Shown here one piece after another: positions 10,301 through 23,715 of a DNA stretch of 64,000 nt. Source of the stretch: Anseranas semipalmata (Eukaryota > Chordata > Aves > Anseriformes > Anseranatidae). The number at the start of each line of letters is the position of its first letter. Positions within the stretch are counted from its first letter, which is position 1. A program made the translations under genes and the position numbers. Under the pieces are notes generated by a model. The model was not told the DNA's origin. It worked only from the letters and a program-made list of their open reading frames with translations, and did no database searches. The DNA is taken from NCBI GenBank assembly GCA_013399115.1, contig VXAA01004388.1, positions 1,697 through 65,696 on the forward strand, in the 5' to 3' direction.

Positions 10301-11939
10301 CTTTTCTAGAACACAGAATATAGTGTAATAAAATGGCATCAGAAATTTGAAGGTTTCCATGAAATGTATATAGTATTTACTAATATTTTTCTCTTTGGAA
10401 TCAACTTTCTTAACATTAAAAATAATGTATTAATGCAAGCCTCTTTTTAAACAGAATGTGGAATAATAAGGTGTTGGATAGTCTCATTAAAATAGTATTT
10501 AATTTTTAAACATACACAAGAGGTTTTATTTTTCTTTTTTCCCTTGTCTTCAACTGAATGTTGTTTTGATTTCTAGATCCTATAATAAATACTTCAGGAA
10601 AAGATACACTGCAGTCAACATCAATTTTGGTTAAGTAAGGACACTGGGTCTTCACCAACAGAACATGTCTTCAAACATGATAACCTCCTACAGCTGCAGG
10701 TCCTCAAACCACAACTATTTAAAATATTTGTAAGCATATCTACAGGACTTAGATATTGTGATGGGAACAGATTTATTTTTTTTTTCATATTAGAGTATAA
10801 TCTTGAAAGCTGTTTTCTATATTAACTTTAAAGTTTTGTGTAAATTTCTAGAAATGTTATATTACTTTGATTTTAAATGCAAAACTTCAGCCTAATGTGG
10901 AATAGTGGAAAAGATTTAGATGCTTCTTTGTTCAAAACACATGGATTGTTAAGTAGCAGTATTTTCTTAGTAAGGCATTTTCACAGTAAGTGGCAATAAG
11001 CACACACAGATTTCAGTAGTTTTTTTGACAGCTTTCCCTTGGGCTGTATTTTTAAAAGAAGTTAGCATATTGCCTTTAAAAAGAAGGTAGGAACAACCAA
11101 TTCACTTGAATAATTTGGCCCATATGTGTTATCCAAAAACATCATTATAGAAAAAGAATACATAAAAGTTGTCATCTTTTTTTAAACAAAAATGAAATAA
11201 GTGTCTTTGTGGACTAATTTTGTTCCAAATATCTCTTCTCTACTCCTCTCTTCCTCTCCTTTCCCAAAGGGATGCTTTCTCCCTTCCACTTAAAAAAAAA
11301 AAAAAGGAATGTCCCATCCTTTCATATCTGGTGTCCTCAAAGTATAGAGATTGCATGAAATATTGCAATACATAGTTGCACTGAAACACAGTGTGAGTAT
11401 TGAAAAACAAGCAAGTTTGTTAAAAAGAAGCTAAAAAGATGGATAAGGAATTTATATGTTTGCACTAGCATGGAGACTATTAAGTGAAACTCTACCAAAG
11501 ACAGAGCAAATTTCTACTCCTCTCTTCCCTTTGCAAGATTAGACTTGAGAAAGACCAAATGAAGCAGCATAGCTAATGGGAGGATAAAGATGATATTTAA
11601 AAGCTGAAGCTGCCTCAAAAATAGAAAGGATTATAAACTGCGCAAGGTCAAATGTAACAATAGACTGAGGCAGTCAAAAAAAAAAAAAAAGGCCGAGGAA
11701 CAGCTTGGAAAAGACATGAAAACTATTAATAAATCCTTTATAAAACACATTAGAAGCAGAAAGCTTGCCAACGAGTATATAGGACCAATATGTGATCACA
11801 AGATAAAGAAAGCATGCTGAGAAACTAAGGTGACAGAGAAAAAAAGATTTTTTGCTTCTGTGTGTACCATGGAAGAGGTTTACATCAGAAGCCTTCTCTA
11901 TGGAGGACACACCAAAGGGTTTGTCTCAACTCAAAGCAT
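4301..11939. other. AT-rich DNA without recognisable genes
   Basis: No exon, RNA gene or transposon is recognised. Visible small features are an AATA/ATA-rich simple repeat at about 7280-7318, A-tracts at about 7460-7471, 11292-11305 and 11676-11690, and an inverted repeat at 10094-10140. Open frames such as 6166-6606 (minus, 146 codons) show no family resemblance and have the low-complexity composition expected of chance. The moderately GC-richer patch at about 8220-8400 is unexplained. Confidence 0.55.
10094..10140. repeat. AT-rich inverted repeat (hairpin potential)
   Basis: Inner perfect arms CAATATTA (10109-10116) and TAATATTG (10123-10130) enclose a 6-base loop. Outer arms GATGTTT (10094-10100) and AAACATC (10134-10140) extend it across an asymmetric bulge. 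The composition is AT-rich, so chance is a serious alternative. No function is assigned. Confidence 0.5.
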
Positions 11940-12194
11940 TGATGGAAGTAGTTGTGGAACAAACCAACAGAGTGAGCAGGAAGGGATCACCTGAAGGGGA
12001 GAGTACTCAACCAAGTTCAGAGGGAGCTCAGGGATGAAACAGCTGAGCTATTAACTGCTATACATAACTTATTCCTCAGAACTGCCCTGATACCCAAGGG
12101 CTGAAAGATGGCAAATGTGACACCTACCTCTAAAAGTGGGTTCCAGGGACATTGGGAAACCATGAAATACAGAATTAACAGAATTATAGATAAG
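11940..12194 (+). mobile_element. Old CR1 fragment, start of RT region
   Basis: The sequence follows the CR1-type region just upstream of and into the reverse transcriptase. In order it contains 'agggagctcagggatgaaac', then a 'gctgagctattaact' segment, then a stretch encoding WQM/'MANVTPTSKSGFQGHWET'. Better CR1 copies there encode W-MANVTPIFKKGSRGD. It ends in 'INRIIDK'. Stops and an internal deletion after 'HWET' show strong decay. A solo LTR begins within a few bases of its end, which may be the reason it stops. The 5' limit is uncertain by about 50 bp. Confidence 0.65.
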
Positions 12195-12198
12195 TGTC

Positions 12199-12724
12199 TG
12201 TACCACATCTGGGTGGGATGGAGTTACTTCACAGTAGCCTGCACGGTGCTACGCTTTGCATTTGTGGCTGAAGCAGTGTTGACAAGGTGTTTTGGCTAGT
12301 GCCGAGCAGTTTTGCGGAGCGCGGAGCATTTCCCTCTCCGCCACCAGTGAGCAGGCTGGGGATGCTGCGGACCCCAGCTGACCAGAGATGTTCCACACCA
12401 CACGGCCTCATGCTCGGCAGAACAAGCTGTGGGGAAGGAGGCTGAGGGAGGAACGTTCGTGACTATGGCCTTCGTCTGCCCAAGCAAACACGCTGAGGCC
12501 CTGCTTTCCAGGAAGTGGCTGGACACCTGCCTGCCGATGGGAAGTACACGGAACGAATGCCTTATTTTGCTTTGCTTGTGTGAGCAGCTTTTGGTTCACT
12601 TATTAAATTGTCTTTATCTCCATCTATGAATTTTCTCACTTTTGCCCTTTTAATTCTCTCCCCCTTCCTGCTGCTGGGGAGCAAGCGAGCGGCTGTGTGG
12701 GGCTCAGCAAGATTAAGCCACACA
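12199..12724 (+). mobile_element. Solo ERVL-like LTR
   Basis: About 525 bp match an avian ERVL-type LTR in order. They open with TG and 'gggtgggatggagttac'. Then come 'ttcacagtagcctgcac', a middle with 'gctgaccagagatgttccac' and 'catgctcggcag', and 'gaaggaggctgagggaggaa'. Next are 'cctgctttccaggaagtggc', an ATTAAA polyadenylation signal at 12602-12607 and 'ttctctccccc'. The end is the GAGC-rich block and a CCACACA terminus. Where I recall a TATA-like motif in the family (after 'catgctcag'), this copy reads 'catgctcggcagaacaag', so the TATA box appears lost. No internal retroviral region or second LTR lies nearby, which makes this a solo LTR. Confidence 0.83.
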
Positions 12725-15700
12725 ACCACTGTAAATGTTAAATATGTATGTGGCAAATAAAATACTCAAAGGGATGTGACACCTTTTCATTTACATAAAC
12801 ATAAGATAAAAATACTAATATCAAAGATTTCAGAAGCAGTTTGGAGCAGGAACAAAAAATCATTTGAAAGCATACAGGTTTGTAGTTACATCTACTGTTT
12901 CCCAAGTTAGGCACTGTCCTTGTGTCATCACAATCAATCAAGGCTTTATTACTCTTAAGTGAAAGCTAGCAAAAAGCCCTGCAATCAGCAAAATGAAGGT
13001 TAAAAGGACTTTAGGAAAACAGCTTAATTCAATTCCTTAATTGCTTAACGTTCTAATGAATTTCAGCTGTAGAATCCAAGAGTAGTAATCCTTAACATTT
13101 CTCTGTCTCTCCTGACAAATGCCAACACACAACAGGCCAGTTTGAGACAGAAAGTGATTTATAAAAAGAGAAGAAAAAAATGTTAGCTAAGGAGTATTTT
13201 GACAAGACAGTGACTATACCTAGATTTGATTCTCTTGGAGTAGGCTCCAGTGTACTTTAAATTAATTCCACAGTGATTAGGCCATACCTAATCATCAGGT
13301 AATAGTTAAAGATCAGGTATTATTCTAATAAGAGAATGACACAAATACATTCTAATGACATAAATTCTTCATGATATAATACTATGGACTAATAAGATAG
13401 TAAATATTACTGTGTTGTTCTAAAAAGACACATCAGACTTCAGTCAAAGAGATGTGACTTAACAAGGGATCAAAACAAACAATTTATATTTTTTAAGTCT
13501 GTTTCTTCGACTGCAAAAATTCTGAGATTTTTCATCACTATATGCAAATCCAGAAAGAAATAGTGTTACTCTTATCATATGTATGTGTCCACCCCTCATT
13601 TCAACTCTGTCTGGCACCTGTTATTTTCACAATAAAAAACTGAAGACATTGCCTTCTGCTACAAAACATCTACCTGGCAAAGCCATTTATTTCCATTGGT
13701 TCAACCCTGCTTCACAGCTTCTAACGGGCGTGCATAAAACATTACAGAAGTCCAGAAATTATTCATGTTTCAAAGTCAGGAGCTTCTGAAACTCAGTTGC
13801 ATAAGCCAGTGGAATCCTTGTGGGATTTTGTCTCAAATTCATATACAAGTCACACAAACCAATCCCTGGCCCCAAAATTACAAGCCCCTTCTACCTGAAC
13901 TCTGAGTATTAGAAGATTTCCTCTGATCTTCTACATGGATAACTAGACACATCAGATCACAATTTCTTTTCCATTTTTTCTCATAAGGCATTCATGAATT
14001 ATTTAAAGCTGCAGATGCTGTAATTATAAAGGATGTTAATTTTTGTATGTATTTTCTAACACTTTCTAAACATTACAGGGTTTAAACATTTTTTTTCCTT
14101 TCTAGGGAATGTATGAAATCGGATCATTTGAGTTCTATAGCAGATTCTTTATGGAAGTGTTTTCTAAAAATGAATTTTGTTTTCTTAGTTTCGTACTGTA
14201 AACCACATTAGTAGATATATCAGAATTACTTGCATTCCAAGCTTCTGCATCCTTCTCTATTTAGCTGATATCACATCTGCTCCCATATTGATTTTCATCC
14301 TAGTGCCAGCTTCCATAACCGTCATTTTTCATTTTACATGGCAACTAATCTCAAACTCATCTATTTTTAATTTTTATACTGATAGTATCCTTGAGTCCTA
14401 GATTAGGGATTTTTTGTTTGTTTATTTTACTGGCTTGTATAATCTCTGATAGTAATGGTTACAACCATAAACATCCTGTTCAAACTAAAAAATCTGCAGG
14501 ATTTTAAGGCCAAAAAGTGACATGCTGTCCATTTATTTTTTGCAGTCTGAGTGCTGAGGGATTGGAATTGTTGGGACTACATCATTGTTGAGACTGTGTC
14601 ACATACAATTACCAGTTATGCATTAATTGATTTTTAATTTTCATTGCCAAAGCAAATAATAACAAATGGCAGTAAAATGTGCTAATTTGTAAGAATATGA
14701 AGAGGAGTAAGAGCAGAAAAAACAATTTGCAGAAAACTTTCTGTAGCTTATTTTTAGAATTACATACTAATATAAGGTAGAATATCTCCAACTGGAAATC
14801 AAATGAATTGATAAGATCCCTGCATACTGGTCCAGTCAGATCACCTTCCCGAAAAGGAAGCCACTGAGCAATCCACATCCTACCCTAGTATTACAAGGAC
14901 AGAGTTATAACATATGAGGTATCACTCATTTTTGTGATGACTACTCTTCTGGCCAACAAACCAACAAAAAAGGGCTCTTATCTGTGTCCATTTGAACTGT
15001 GAAATTATATAATTATATCCACATGATTTCTTCAACTATGTGGTCATCTGCCCCTTAGAATAGATGAAATTAGAAAGTCAGTTTAAAAATGGATCATCAA
15101 TCTGGAATAAAATATTTTCTCATGTATCCCTGGATTATAACCTATGGATATTTACCCCTGGATCATAACCTATGAATCATTACTGCTTAAAATTCTTTCT
15201 ACGAAATATTTATTACGCTAATATTCTAACATTTTTAGTGTTAGCTATGGTCTACAAAACAATGTATTGCCTTTGTACAAGTAATAGATGAGTAGATATG
15301 GTAGTCCATATTTCTAAACTCCTGAGACAAATCCTCAAAAGTCCCCACTTCTACAGATGCTGAACACAAACACGGTTTCACTTTGTTTTCCAGTTCTGGA
15401 TGGTGATTGGCCCAATCATCAAGATAGGTAATTAATCCAACACAATGCCTTCAGCAGAAAAAACAGAACATTAAAGCCTTGAACATATGTGAAGCTGTCA
15501 TTTTTGTACTCCCTTAGTTTTGTCAACTGAACAATTGTTCTTCAGCGATTGCTGGCATGTAGAACTTTTCTTATTTTAAAACAGTCCTCAGTGAGTTTCC
15601 AAAATAAAAGATAGATTTAAAGCTCCAGGGTGAAGACTACAGTTAGTAGCTTTGTTCCTCTGGGCAATGAAAGCTTGGATAGTAAGATTACCATGAGACT

Positions 15701-18700
15701 GTAGGCTAAACAAACTTCCTGAGCTTGGAACAAGACCAGGGAATTTATTCCCGTGGAAAACAAGAGCCTCCAGAAACGCCATCTCCTTAGTTTTCATCTC
15801 TGGGTATATGTATTTGACCTTGATTCTCCTAAAAATAAATACACCAGAGTACACGTGTATGCGTGTCTATATGCACATGAACTTGAAATAATTGAAACAA
15901 AAATCTTATCATTGGTCTCTAGGGAGAGAAGAAGAGAACAAAACATGATAGATGATAATGATACCACTTAATGTGCAACTGCAAGGTCATCGGATTCCAT
16001 ACTACGAGCGTATAATCAAAACTAACAAAACACAATGAAATGAAATGAAACTGTAAAATGATTGTTGATCATACATGTATGTCAGAAAGTCATTCAGTCC
16101 CAAGAAATACAGGGCATTTGGAGGCTTAAAGGATGTTTTGTCAGAAACTCAGAAAATATCACTACTTATTTATGAAGTTTTATACTTTGCTGCAAAAGAC
16201 TCAATCCTGCTTATTGCCAAAGAGAAAATGGAACTTGCATTTCCTTAGTGTAGCCATTCTTCTGAGTACGTTCTCAATTTCTCCTAAAATCCTTTAAAGG
16301 TAAGAGAAACATTGCACAGCTCGTGAGAAGTATTATTGATCTCAATTTTGCCATTTTTGAACATACTCACACTCACAGTTCACTGTCCTTTCCTGTGCAT
16401 AATACGGTCAAGAAGTTTCACCTGAGCCACTCTGATCTAATCCGACAAGTGTTATCCCCATGCATTTTATAGTCAGTTTTACATAATCAATATCAATAAA
16501 GAACTCCCCTTACCTGTGAAATATACCATGTTGGGAAACAAATTATTTTTACCAAGATTAAAATAATGTTACCATAACAGGTATTTGTGTTCCTGAGTGC
16601 TGCCATTTTATAAGCCAAATTAAACACTGAAAATGCTCCCTCTTATGACAGTTTATGGTCCCAGGTAAACCACAGAAGTTTCCACAAATGCAACAATTTG
16701 GAAACAATTTCTTTTGGAACTTGTCATGGCACATGAGCTCACCATGCATTTTATTCAGTAGGCATTTATTTAAAACCCAAGCAATCAATCAACCAACCAA
16801 ACCAAAATCAAACCAAACCTCAGCAACCAAATAAATATACAGACTATACAGATTGAGGTTTTGGCACAATCGTCTCATCTCCTGTTTACCTGCGCCTATA
16901 ATATATTTAGATGAATACACTAGAGGGACACCTACTGGCCAGAAGGCATACCACATCTTTCCAGGTTCATGACGGTCTACGATCTAAAGAAACAGATTTC
17001 TAGTTCTGGTACTTTCATGTTATCCAAAAACCAGTTCCATTTGACCAGTTAAAATGTTTGAACTCAATAACCAATCTGGCCACTATCAGGTTCTATAGAT
17101 GGTTCCCTCCCCACACACACTTTCAGCCTGAGAATAATTCCTCTTTTTCAAAGAAAATTGCTGAAAAGAGACTTCCAGACTTCCATCATTATATACTGAA
17201 TGTTAAACAGTACCGAAATGAGCAGTTTAAATAGAAAGACAGTCTGATCTCTTCTACCCATTTTTCCCATACTGCACATTTACTCTTGGGGCTATTAAAG
17301 AAAGGATTGCTAAATACACTTCATATTTTTTTCCTTATTAACATACTGTAAATAACTGTACCAAAGTAAATAGTCTTTAAAGTCTTCTGCAATTCTTTTA
17401 TACTAATCAGTTTATGGTAAGTCACCACAACCCTGAATAATTATCTTTTAAATAAAAATAAATTTCCTGCATTTCAGCTTGGATAATCTTAAAATTATTG
17501 CAGTTTCAGTAATTTATTTTATTGCATGCTACTCTTACTAAAGTAAGATCAATTGATTGCATTAATTTAACAAATGTTCATATTACATCCTAGAACTAGG
17601 TGAGGAATTTAGGTAGGGATGAAGTGAAAGAGAGGAACAAGGACCATGTTCTAACACTTTGAAAGGCAATTCTGCTAAATTTTCAAGTGCACTTGCCTTG
17701 GAAACATCTTGACCAATTGCTACACTTCACTTGTGCTATGCTCCTCAGCAGAAGCTTCTTTAGATTTACTTAAATGAGTATGTATTATTTTATCCATATT
17801 CTAACTACGAGAATGAACTAGAACTTTACTCATCTGATTCTCAAACACGTTATCTGGTCACCGATCAATACTGCTTCCACTACAAAATTAGAAAAAATCT
17901 CTCCCCCTTTTTTTTTCCCCCCATAGCATTCTGCCTCTGTGTCTTTCAATGACACATTTTCAGCTCAGAAAATTCAACTCTATTGTTAGTTCATCTACAT
18001 ATGTATGTACATACAGCCTCACAAAATATGTTAAAGCTTTTTTTTTCCTTCCATGTAAGATTACAACTGAGTGAAACATGGTTCCTTTGTATTTCCTGGC
18101 AATTTGCAAGTATAGACTTTACTAAATGTGGGAAGATGGTCACAATTAACCTTATAATTAAAAAAAAAGAAATCCCAATGTTTTTAAGTGGGTATGTGAA
18201 CAGCCAACATAAATATAAAATAATATCATAGGACCTGCTATTCCTCTCTTATTATCTTAATCTGAAGTCAGGTTTAAGGCAGAAATCTTTTTTTCTTTCC
18301 TTTCCATGAGAGCAATTAATACGTCTGGAGAAATTTACAAGCTTTCATGTCCAAAAAGGCATGTATACACTCCAAAATATAATACTTCCCCTTAGTTATA
18401 TCCTAGTGTAATAGGAAAGATTTCATTGACTTGTAAGCTCTAGCTCTTTCCTAACCGTAAGCTATCGTGGCTGCAACATGCTACTAACATATACTATTAC
18501 TGCCATGCAACATCATGGGCAACAGCTCTATTTCAGCTATTTCTATATTCAGCTGCAGTTTCTGAATCACAATGAAAACAACAAACAAACCCCACTTGCA
18601 GACAAACAGACCTATGATTCAAATCTTCATGTTTCTAAGATTATGGATTGGTCTAGCCCTATCTTCTCCCAGACAAAGTTTTTATTGATTGCTGTGGATG

Positions 18701-21700
18701 ATGTCTGTGCAATGACAAAAGGAGGAAAACACGTGGCATTTAAATAGATGTTTTAAGCAAATTCATTAATCAAAACGGCAAAAAAAAAAAATTACTAGAT
18801 ACTGACATTAGTTCTTTTAAAAGAAAGAACAAATATTGGAGAGATAGATGGGGCAGAATTGCCACAAACCCTACTTTGCTTACAGCAGTTAGGAAAGTTC
18901 TTGTTTCAAGGACAGTCTTTATTTCAAAATTCAGCTTCTCAACCAGTCTCCTCAAAATAGAAAAAGAAAAGAGCCGCTTATCAATCATCATTGCAATGAC
19001 TGCCAATCAGCCATTGTATACCCTTGGAAAGCTGACACTTGCAGCAAAACTTCAATGTATGTAGCTTACAAAGTAGATGTTAGAATCTTCTTCCCTCATT
19101 CTGAATATGTTACTTTTTTCCGTGTTGTTTCAGTTTAGTTGCACTTCAGCCATTATTAAATATCAAGCACTAATGATTTGCGTAGGTAAGCAATAATTCA
19201 TTAACTTACTATCCTTGAAAAATAACAGAAGTACATGCCATTTTTCTTCTCTGGTCTTGTCACTTAAGTTAGTCATAAATAGCTGTAAGGAAGCCTCTGT
19301 CACTGTAAATATCAGCTTGCAGTGAGGAAATAGAGCTTATTTAATGCTAAGATCTCAAAGGAAAGGAGAACATTTTTGTATATGGAATGTATTGATACAA
19401 TGTATTTTGTAAAAAAAAATCACTAAAAAATTACAGTTATTTCAAAGTGCACTAATATATATATATCCATGTTCTGTATGCAAATAATACACACATATAG
19501 TGCATCCCCAAATTAACAGACAACTGTCCCCAAAGTCACATATAATTAAAGGTGTTTTTTTTTTCTAAAAAGAAACCTAAATGATGGAACAGGCTACATT
19601 ACTTATGTACAATCATAAAACGTGGCTGAAGTTCCAGGACTGCATTAAATAATTCCAATTTTAACTTTTGTGCCACTACTTCGATCTTTCTTTTGAAAAG
19701 GGAAAAACAAAAGGGAAGAAGAAGGCATGTCCCAAAAAGACGTGTTTCAGTGTATACTGACTTACAGAAAACAAAGGCATTTGTGTAGCCTTTATATAAA
19801 TAGCAAGTGTCCATTTAAGAACTTAAACCAATTTTCATAGGGAGGATGACTTTATTAGTAAAAAAAAAATATATATATATCTGTAATAGGGGAAATTTGT
19901 GTGGAAAACTGTAAATATGACATCTCAGAGAAATAGTTTGGAACGAAAACTTCAGTCACGGTGACATTTTGCTGGTAGGAAACAAAACCTGTGCAATGCA
20001 AGACGCTGACAGAACAGCAGCAGCGCAATGCACAGCAAGGCCACCGGGTACTCGGAAGCAGTGCAGAACCACTGGGGCTGGTTCTAGGTGTCCCCAGTGC
20101 AGGATTTTGCTCTACGGACACTGGCAGCTGGTGATTATTATCCACCTAGTTTGGGCATAGCCAGTAAACAGAAGTACACATTTGTTATATGCATGTGTTA
20201 ATAAATGAGGCCTGTTTTTAGGATACTTTTGACACTGAGCAACTCTGGGATTTGGGGGCAATGTTCTACAGCTCTAGTACATTCCCAAGTGCAGGAATTC
20301 ACATTAAGAGTACGGCTGAGTTGAGAACAGGAAGAAATCTGCCTGCTTCTTCTGTTGCCAATAGCTAAGAACAGAGTAGCAGAGAGAAAGACTAGGGATG
20401 TGAGAAGGTAAGGGAATTGATCATTTCTCAATTTTAGTGCTATTTAGGAAATCTTTGGGTCAGTTGCTGCCCCACCCATCTTTTTGTTAAAAGAAAATAT
20501 ATTTTAATTACAGTTTCTGTAAAATAAAAATACAGTTAAAATTAGATTTCCAGGGGCGAACATATGTAAAATGTGTTATTGTTCTGGAAGACTTTAAAAG
20601 CTTTAGTTTTATTTACCTTTTGCAACTGAACCTAAGCACACCTTCATGTTACAAATGAGTAATATATTTCCCCTCATAACATTAAGATAAAAATGAACAT
20701 GATAACACTGTGCATCATGTGAAGATAAAAAAAAAAACAAAACATAAGGCAGACTGAGAATAGCTCAAGAATCATGCTAAAAAAGGCAGCACGACCAACT
20801 GACTGATTTTAAACTAACAGTTGTAAAAGGACAGTCACACATGGCATAACAACATGGGTGTTGTGGACACTGGTAAGACGACTACTGAACAGACAAATAA
20901 TGATTTCCAGAAGTTAAGACTCTTCTATTTCAGTAGCACTTAGATCTAAATAGATCTTTCAATTGCTAAAGTTGTACCTATTCGTTAAAACATATCCTGA
21001 TCTCATAATTTAATTTCTGGATGCCAAAACATTTGTGTTCTTAAGAGAATTATTTGATCCTATATTGCAGAAATAGTGCACAATGGCTTAGTTAAGCTCT
21101 TCTCAAAGATACCTGTTACTCCTATATATACCTATACTCCTAAGTATATGGTGACTCTGGCTCACCCGTCAGTTCATTTCCCCCACTCACCTTACTGTGA
21201 ATAGAAATGCCACATCATGCTGATTTTTTTAATTACAGGTCTCTGCTTTTTTCCTGATACTGACATTTTCTTAATCAAGCAACCCTACTTCTTCCCCATT
21301 CCCTCTTACTTCCCTACCCTCCTCAGTTTCTTAGTGTAGAAGAAAATTATTCACTAGTCATTTATAATTCTTCTAACTTAGCTCATTCAAGGACGGACAA
21401 CTCATTTGCCAGTTGCACAGCCAGCAGAAACAGAGAAGTGGCCACTTTCTCCATTTGTCTCTTGACAAGAGTTTCTCATCTTGTAGGAAAAAATACGAAA
21501 GGATATTCAGACATCCAGCAGTGTACGTGTCTCGGTATATTTCCTAGTATTCTGCACAGTTTGTTTTGTAGTGATCCAAAAGATTTCTCCCACAGGTTCT
21601 GCTTGACAAATTACTCCATTCTAATCTACCCAGCGACCTCTAGCTCTCTTTTCTGAAATATTTAAAATGAAGACATTGTTACATCCAGCTGACAGTTCTG

Positions 21701-22974
21701 ATTTCATTTATTTTGTGTAGAAAAATCTCCCCACAATTCAGTTGCCCTATCACTGTATCTATTTCTTGTAGGTATGTTCCACATTTTAGAGTTTACCAAG
21801 ATTTTTCTCTCAGATCAACACTAATTTTGTTTATATCCTTTTTTTGATTATCTTTCCTCTTACTTGTTTGTTTCAAAATGCCACAGCTTCAAAAACAAGT
21901 ACTTTTTATTTCCTGCTTTTCTCAATTTTTTTTTCTGGTCAATGTATTTTTCTACTTTGCACATCACTCATTTCCCTCCAGACATTGGCAAACATCTACA
22001 TTCCTCCCCAGTTCCAAATTGCAATTACTACCTTTCTTCTTTCTTTAATTCCTATTCCCCTTAGTGCTGAGTATCTCAGAGACGGTCAATGAGTCACTGC
22101 TTCAATTCTGGCAGGACAGAATTCCAGATAATTAAGTAAAACTTTGTGTAATATACGAATGTCTCAAAGGCAGAAAATTCTGGTCTTTCCTCCTGCTCTG
22201 CTTCTACACATCGTTCTTCCTGTAGCTTAGCTAGCCTGATGAGTAGAAGTATAAAACAGTGTTGCATTTCAATTCTGAGCGCATTGGAGGTATTTACTAA
22301 GACAAATTAAAGGGGAACTTCCTTTAGAATTGTCATGTAATTACAAAGTCAACAACTCCTGCCTACCTACTAATTACAGAAAATTGTATTTGATAGCTGC
22401 ATAATTCACTCATATTTGCAAATATTTGCTCTTGTCTTTAGTGCTGTTTAAAGGATATTTCAAGATGTCTGCTCAATTCTTCTGAATTTAAACATATGCA
22501 TAATGTAAATAAAATATACTATCTGACATTGGATTGCTTTTATGTATCTGCCAATTTAATTTACATTACTTTAATTCTTCAGTTGAATGCAATTTCCTGC
22601 AGTTTAATCTCTTTCAGCAGACGCACGTGATCTTTATAACAATGTGAAATGAGGGCCCAAACTGTACATCATGCCAATGAATCCTACATAGTTTAGTCTA
22701 TTTTGGTCTGGACTTGTATAGATTGGTCTGGGCTTGCACTAGTTTCCTCTCACACACACACAAAGACAAGCTGCAGTGCCTGCAAAACAACAGTTATTGT
22801 GCTTAGGCAGGAGGATGGAAAACAGTTAAGATTCCAAAGGCAAAAAAAAATTAAAACACTCCTCAAGAACTACATTTTGCATAGTTGTCATTATATTAAC
22901 ATGTTACCCAATAATTTGAGACCAGCTAGAGCAGAGTCTAAAGCTAAGCCCCCACACCTGACAAAGTTGTATTT
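12725..22974. other. AT-rich DNA without recognisable genes
   Basis: No host gene or confident transposon is recognised. The stretch holds minor repeats only: a 28-bp tandem duplication at 15128-15183, a TGAAA triplet repeat near 16035-16050, and A-tracts near 18779-18791. There are also TA dinucleotide runs at about 19455-19466 and 19870-19880, and a CA run at 22751-22763. A slightly GC-richer patch at about 19960-20110 carries overlapping short frames on both strands, and none resembles a known protein. Confidence 0.55.
15128..15183. repeat. 28-bp tandem duplication, two imperfect copies
   Basis: Units start at 15128 and 15156. Each begins CCCTGGAT and contains ATAACCTATG, with a few substitutions between copies. 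It looks like an old local duplication. Confidence 0.8.
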
Positions 22975-23300
22975 CATAGAATCACAGAATCATAGAAACA
23001 TAGAATATCCCGAGTTGGAAGGGACCCACAAGGATCATGGTGTCTAGCTCCTGGCTCCACACAGGACCACCCAGAAATCAGACCGTATGTCTCAGAGCGT
23101 TGTCCAAATGCTTCTTGAACTCTGTCAGGCTCAGTGCCATGACCACTGCCCTGGGGAGCCTGTAGCAATGCCCGACCACCCTCTCGGTGAAGAACCTTTT
23201 CCTAACACCCAGCCTGAACCTCCCCTGTTGCAGCTTCATGCCGTTCCCTTGGGTCAACGAGGGACCTGTTCCCTCAGGTATTTAAGTAGAAAGAACCCAC
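22975..23300 (-). mobile_element. CR1 LINE 3' end on minus strand
   Basis: The element begins on + with a degenerate terminal octamer array ('tagaatcacagaatcata') and continues with 'gagttggaagggacccacaa'. This is the third CR1 3'-UTR type in the window, shared with 33021, 58842 and 61742. The ORF2 tail follows in inverse: 'gccctggggagcctg' and 'tgaagaaccttttcctaaca'. After about 23245 it becomes gapped, and similarity ends near 'tcaggtatttaagtag' (23275-23290). Only C-terminal ORF2 and 3' UTR are present. The frames at 23087-23566 (+) and 22974-23168 (-) are by-products. Confidence 0.9.
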
Positions 23301-23640
23301 TGTCATGGGTTCTCAAAGATTTTTCTCCTCCTCACGAGTCTCATGGACTCACTCCATTACTAAGTGTTTCAGTCCTAATCCTCATTCTACATGACAAGAG
23401 GAGTTTGTCTGCTATAAATCTATGTGGGGCTGGCTGGGCTGTGGTCGACCCTCAGCCTAGGTCGCCTCACTGGGGCTGTGGGACGGGGCTGGTTGGGGAG
23501 GGAGGCACCTGCGCTGCCCTGGCGGCCCCAGCCTCCAGAGGCCACCCTCATCCGTCCTGCGCCTGACAAACAGGCCCCGAAGGCATGACTGAGAAAGAAG
23601 AGCAAAGAGATAGACATGAAGGAGCTTTTGGAGGAGCTTA
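23301..23640. other. GC-rich block downstream of CR1, identity unclear
   Basis: A TGTCATGGGTT sequence at about 23302 resembles the start of some avian LTRs and sits right at the CR1 break. The block at 23425-23585 is distinctly GC-rich, with several CpGs, unlike its flanks. I could not find a matching LTR end, so an LTR is only a possibility. No coding similarity was recognised in either strand. Confidence 0.35.
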
Positions 23641-23643
23641 ACA

Positions 23644-23715
23644 TATGAGGGAGGGGATGGGGGGCGGAGGAAAGAGAAAAGGGGGAGAGGGGAAGAGGGA
23701 GAGAAGGAACAAAAA
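23644..23715 (+). repeat. Polypurine tract
   Basis: An almost pure G/A tract of about 70 bp has GGGGA-like units (for example GGGGGCGGAGG, then GGGGGAGAGGGG). It is low-complexity DNA with potential for triplex formation. Confidence 0.85.

Noticed and set aside
19855..20160. Overlapping frames on both strands in a GC-richer patch
   Set aside because: Neither translation resembles a known protein. The minus frame ends in residues encoded by an AT repeat.
23087..23566. 159-codon + frame
   Set aside because: Its first part is antisense to the CR1 3' end and the rest is GC-rich low-information sequence.
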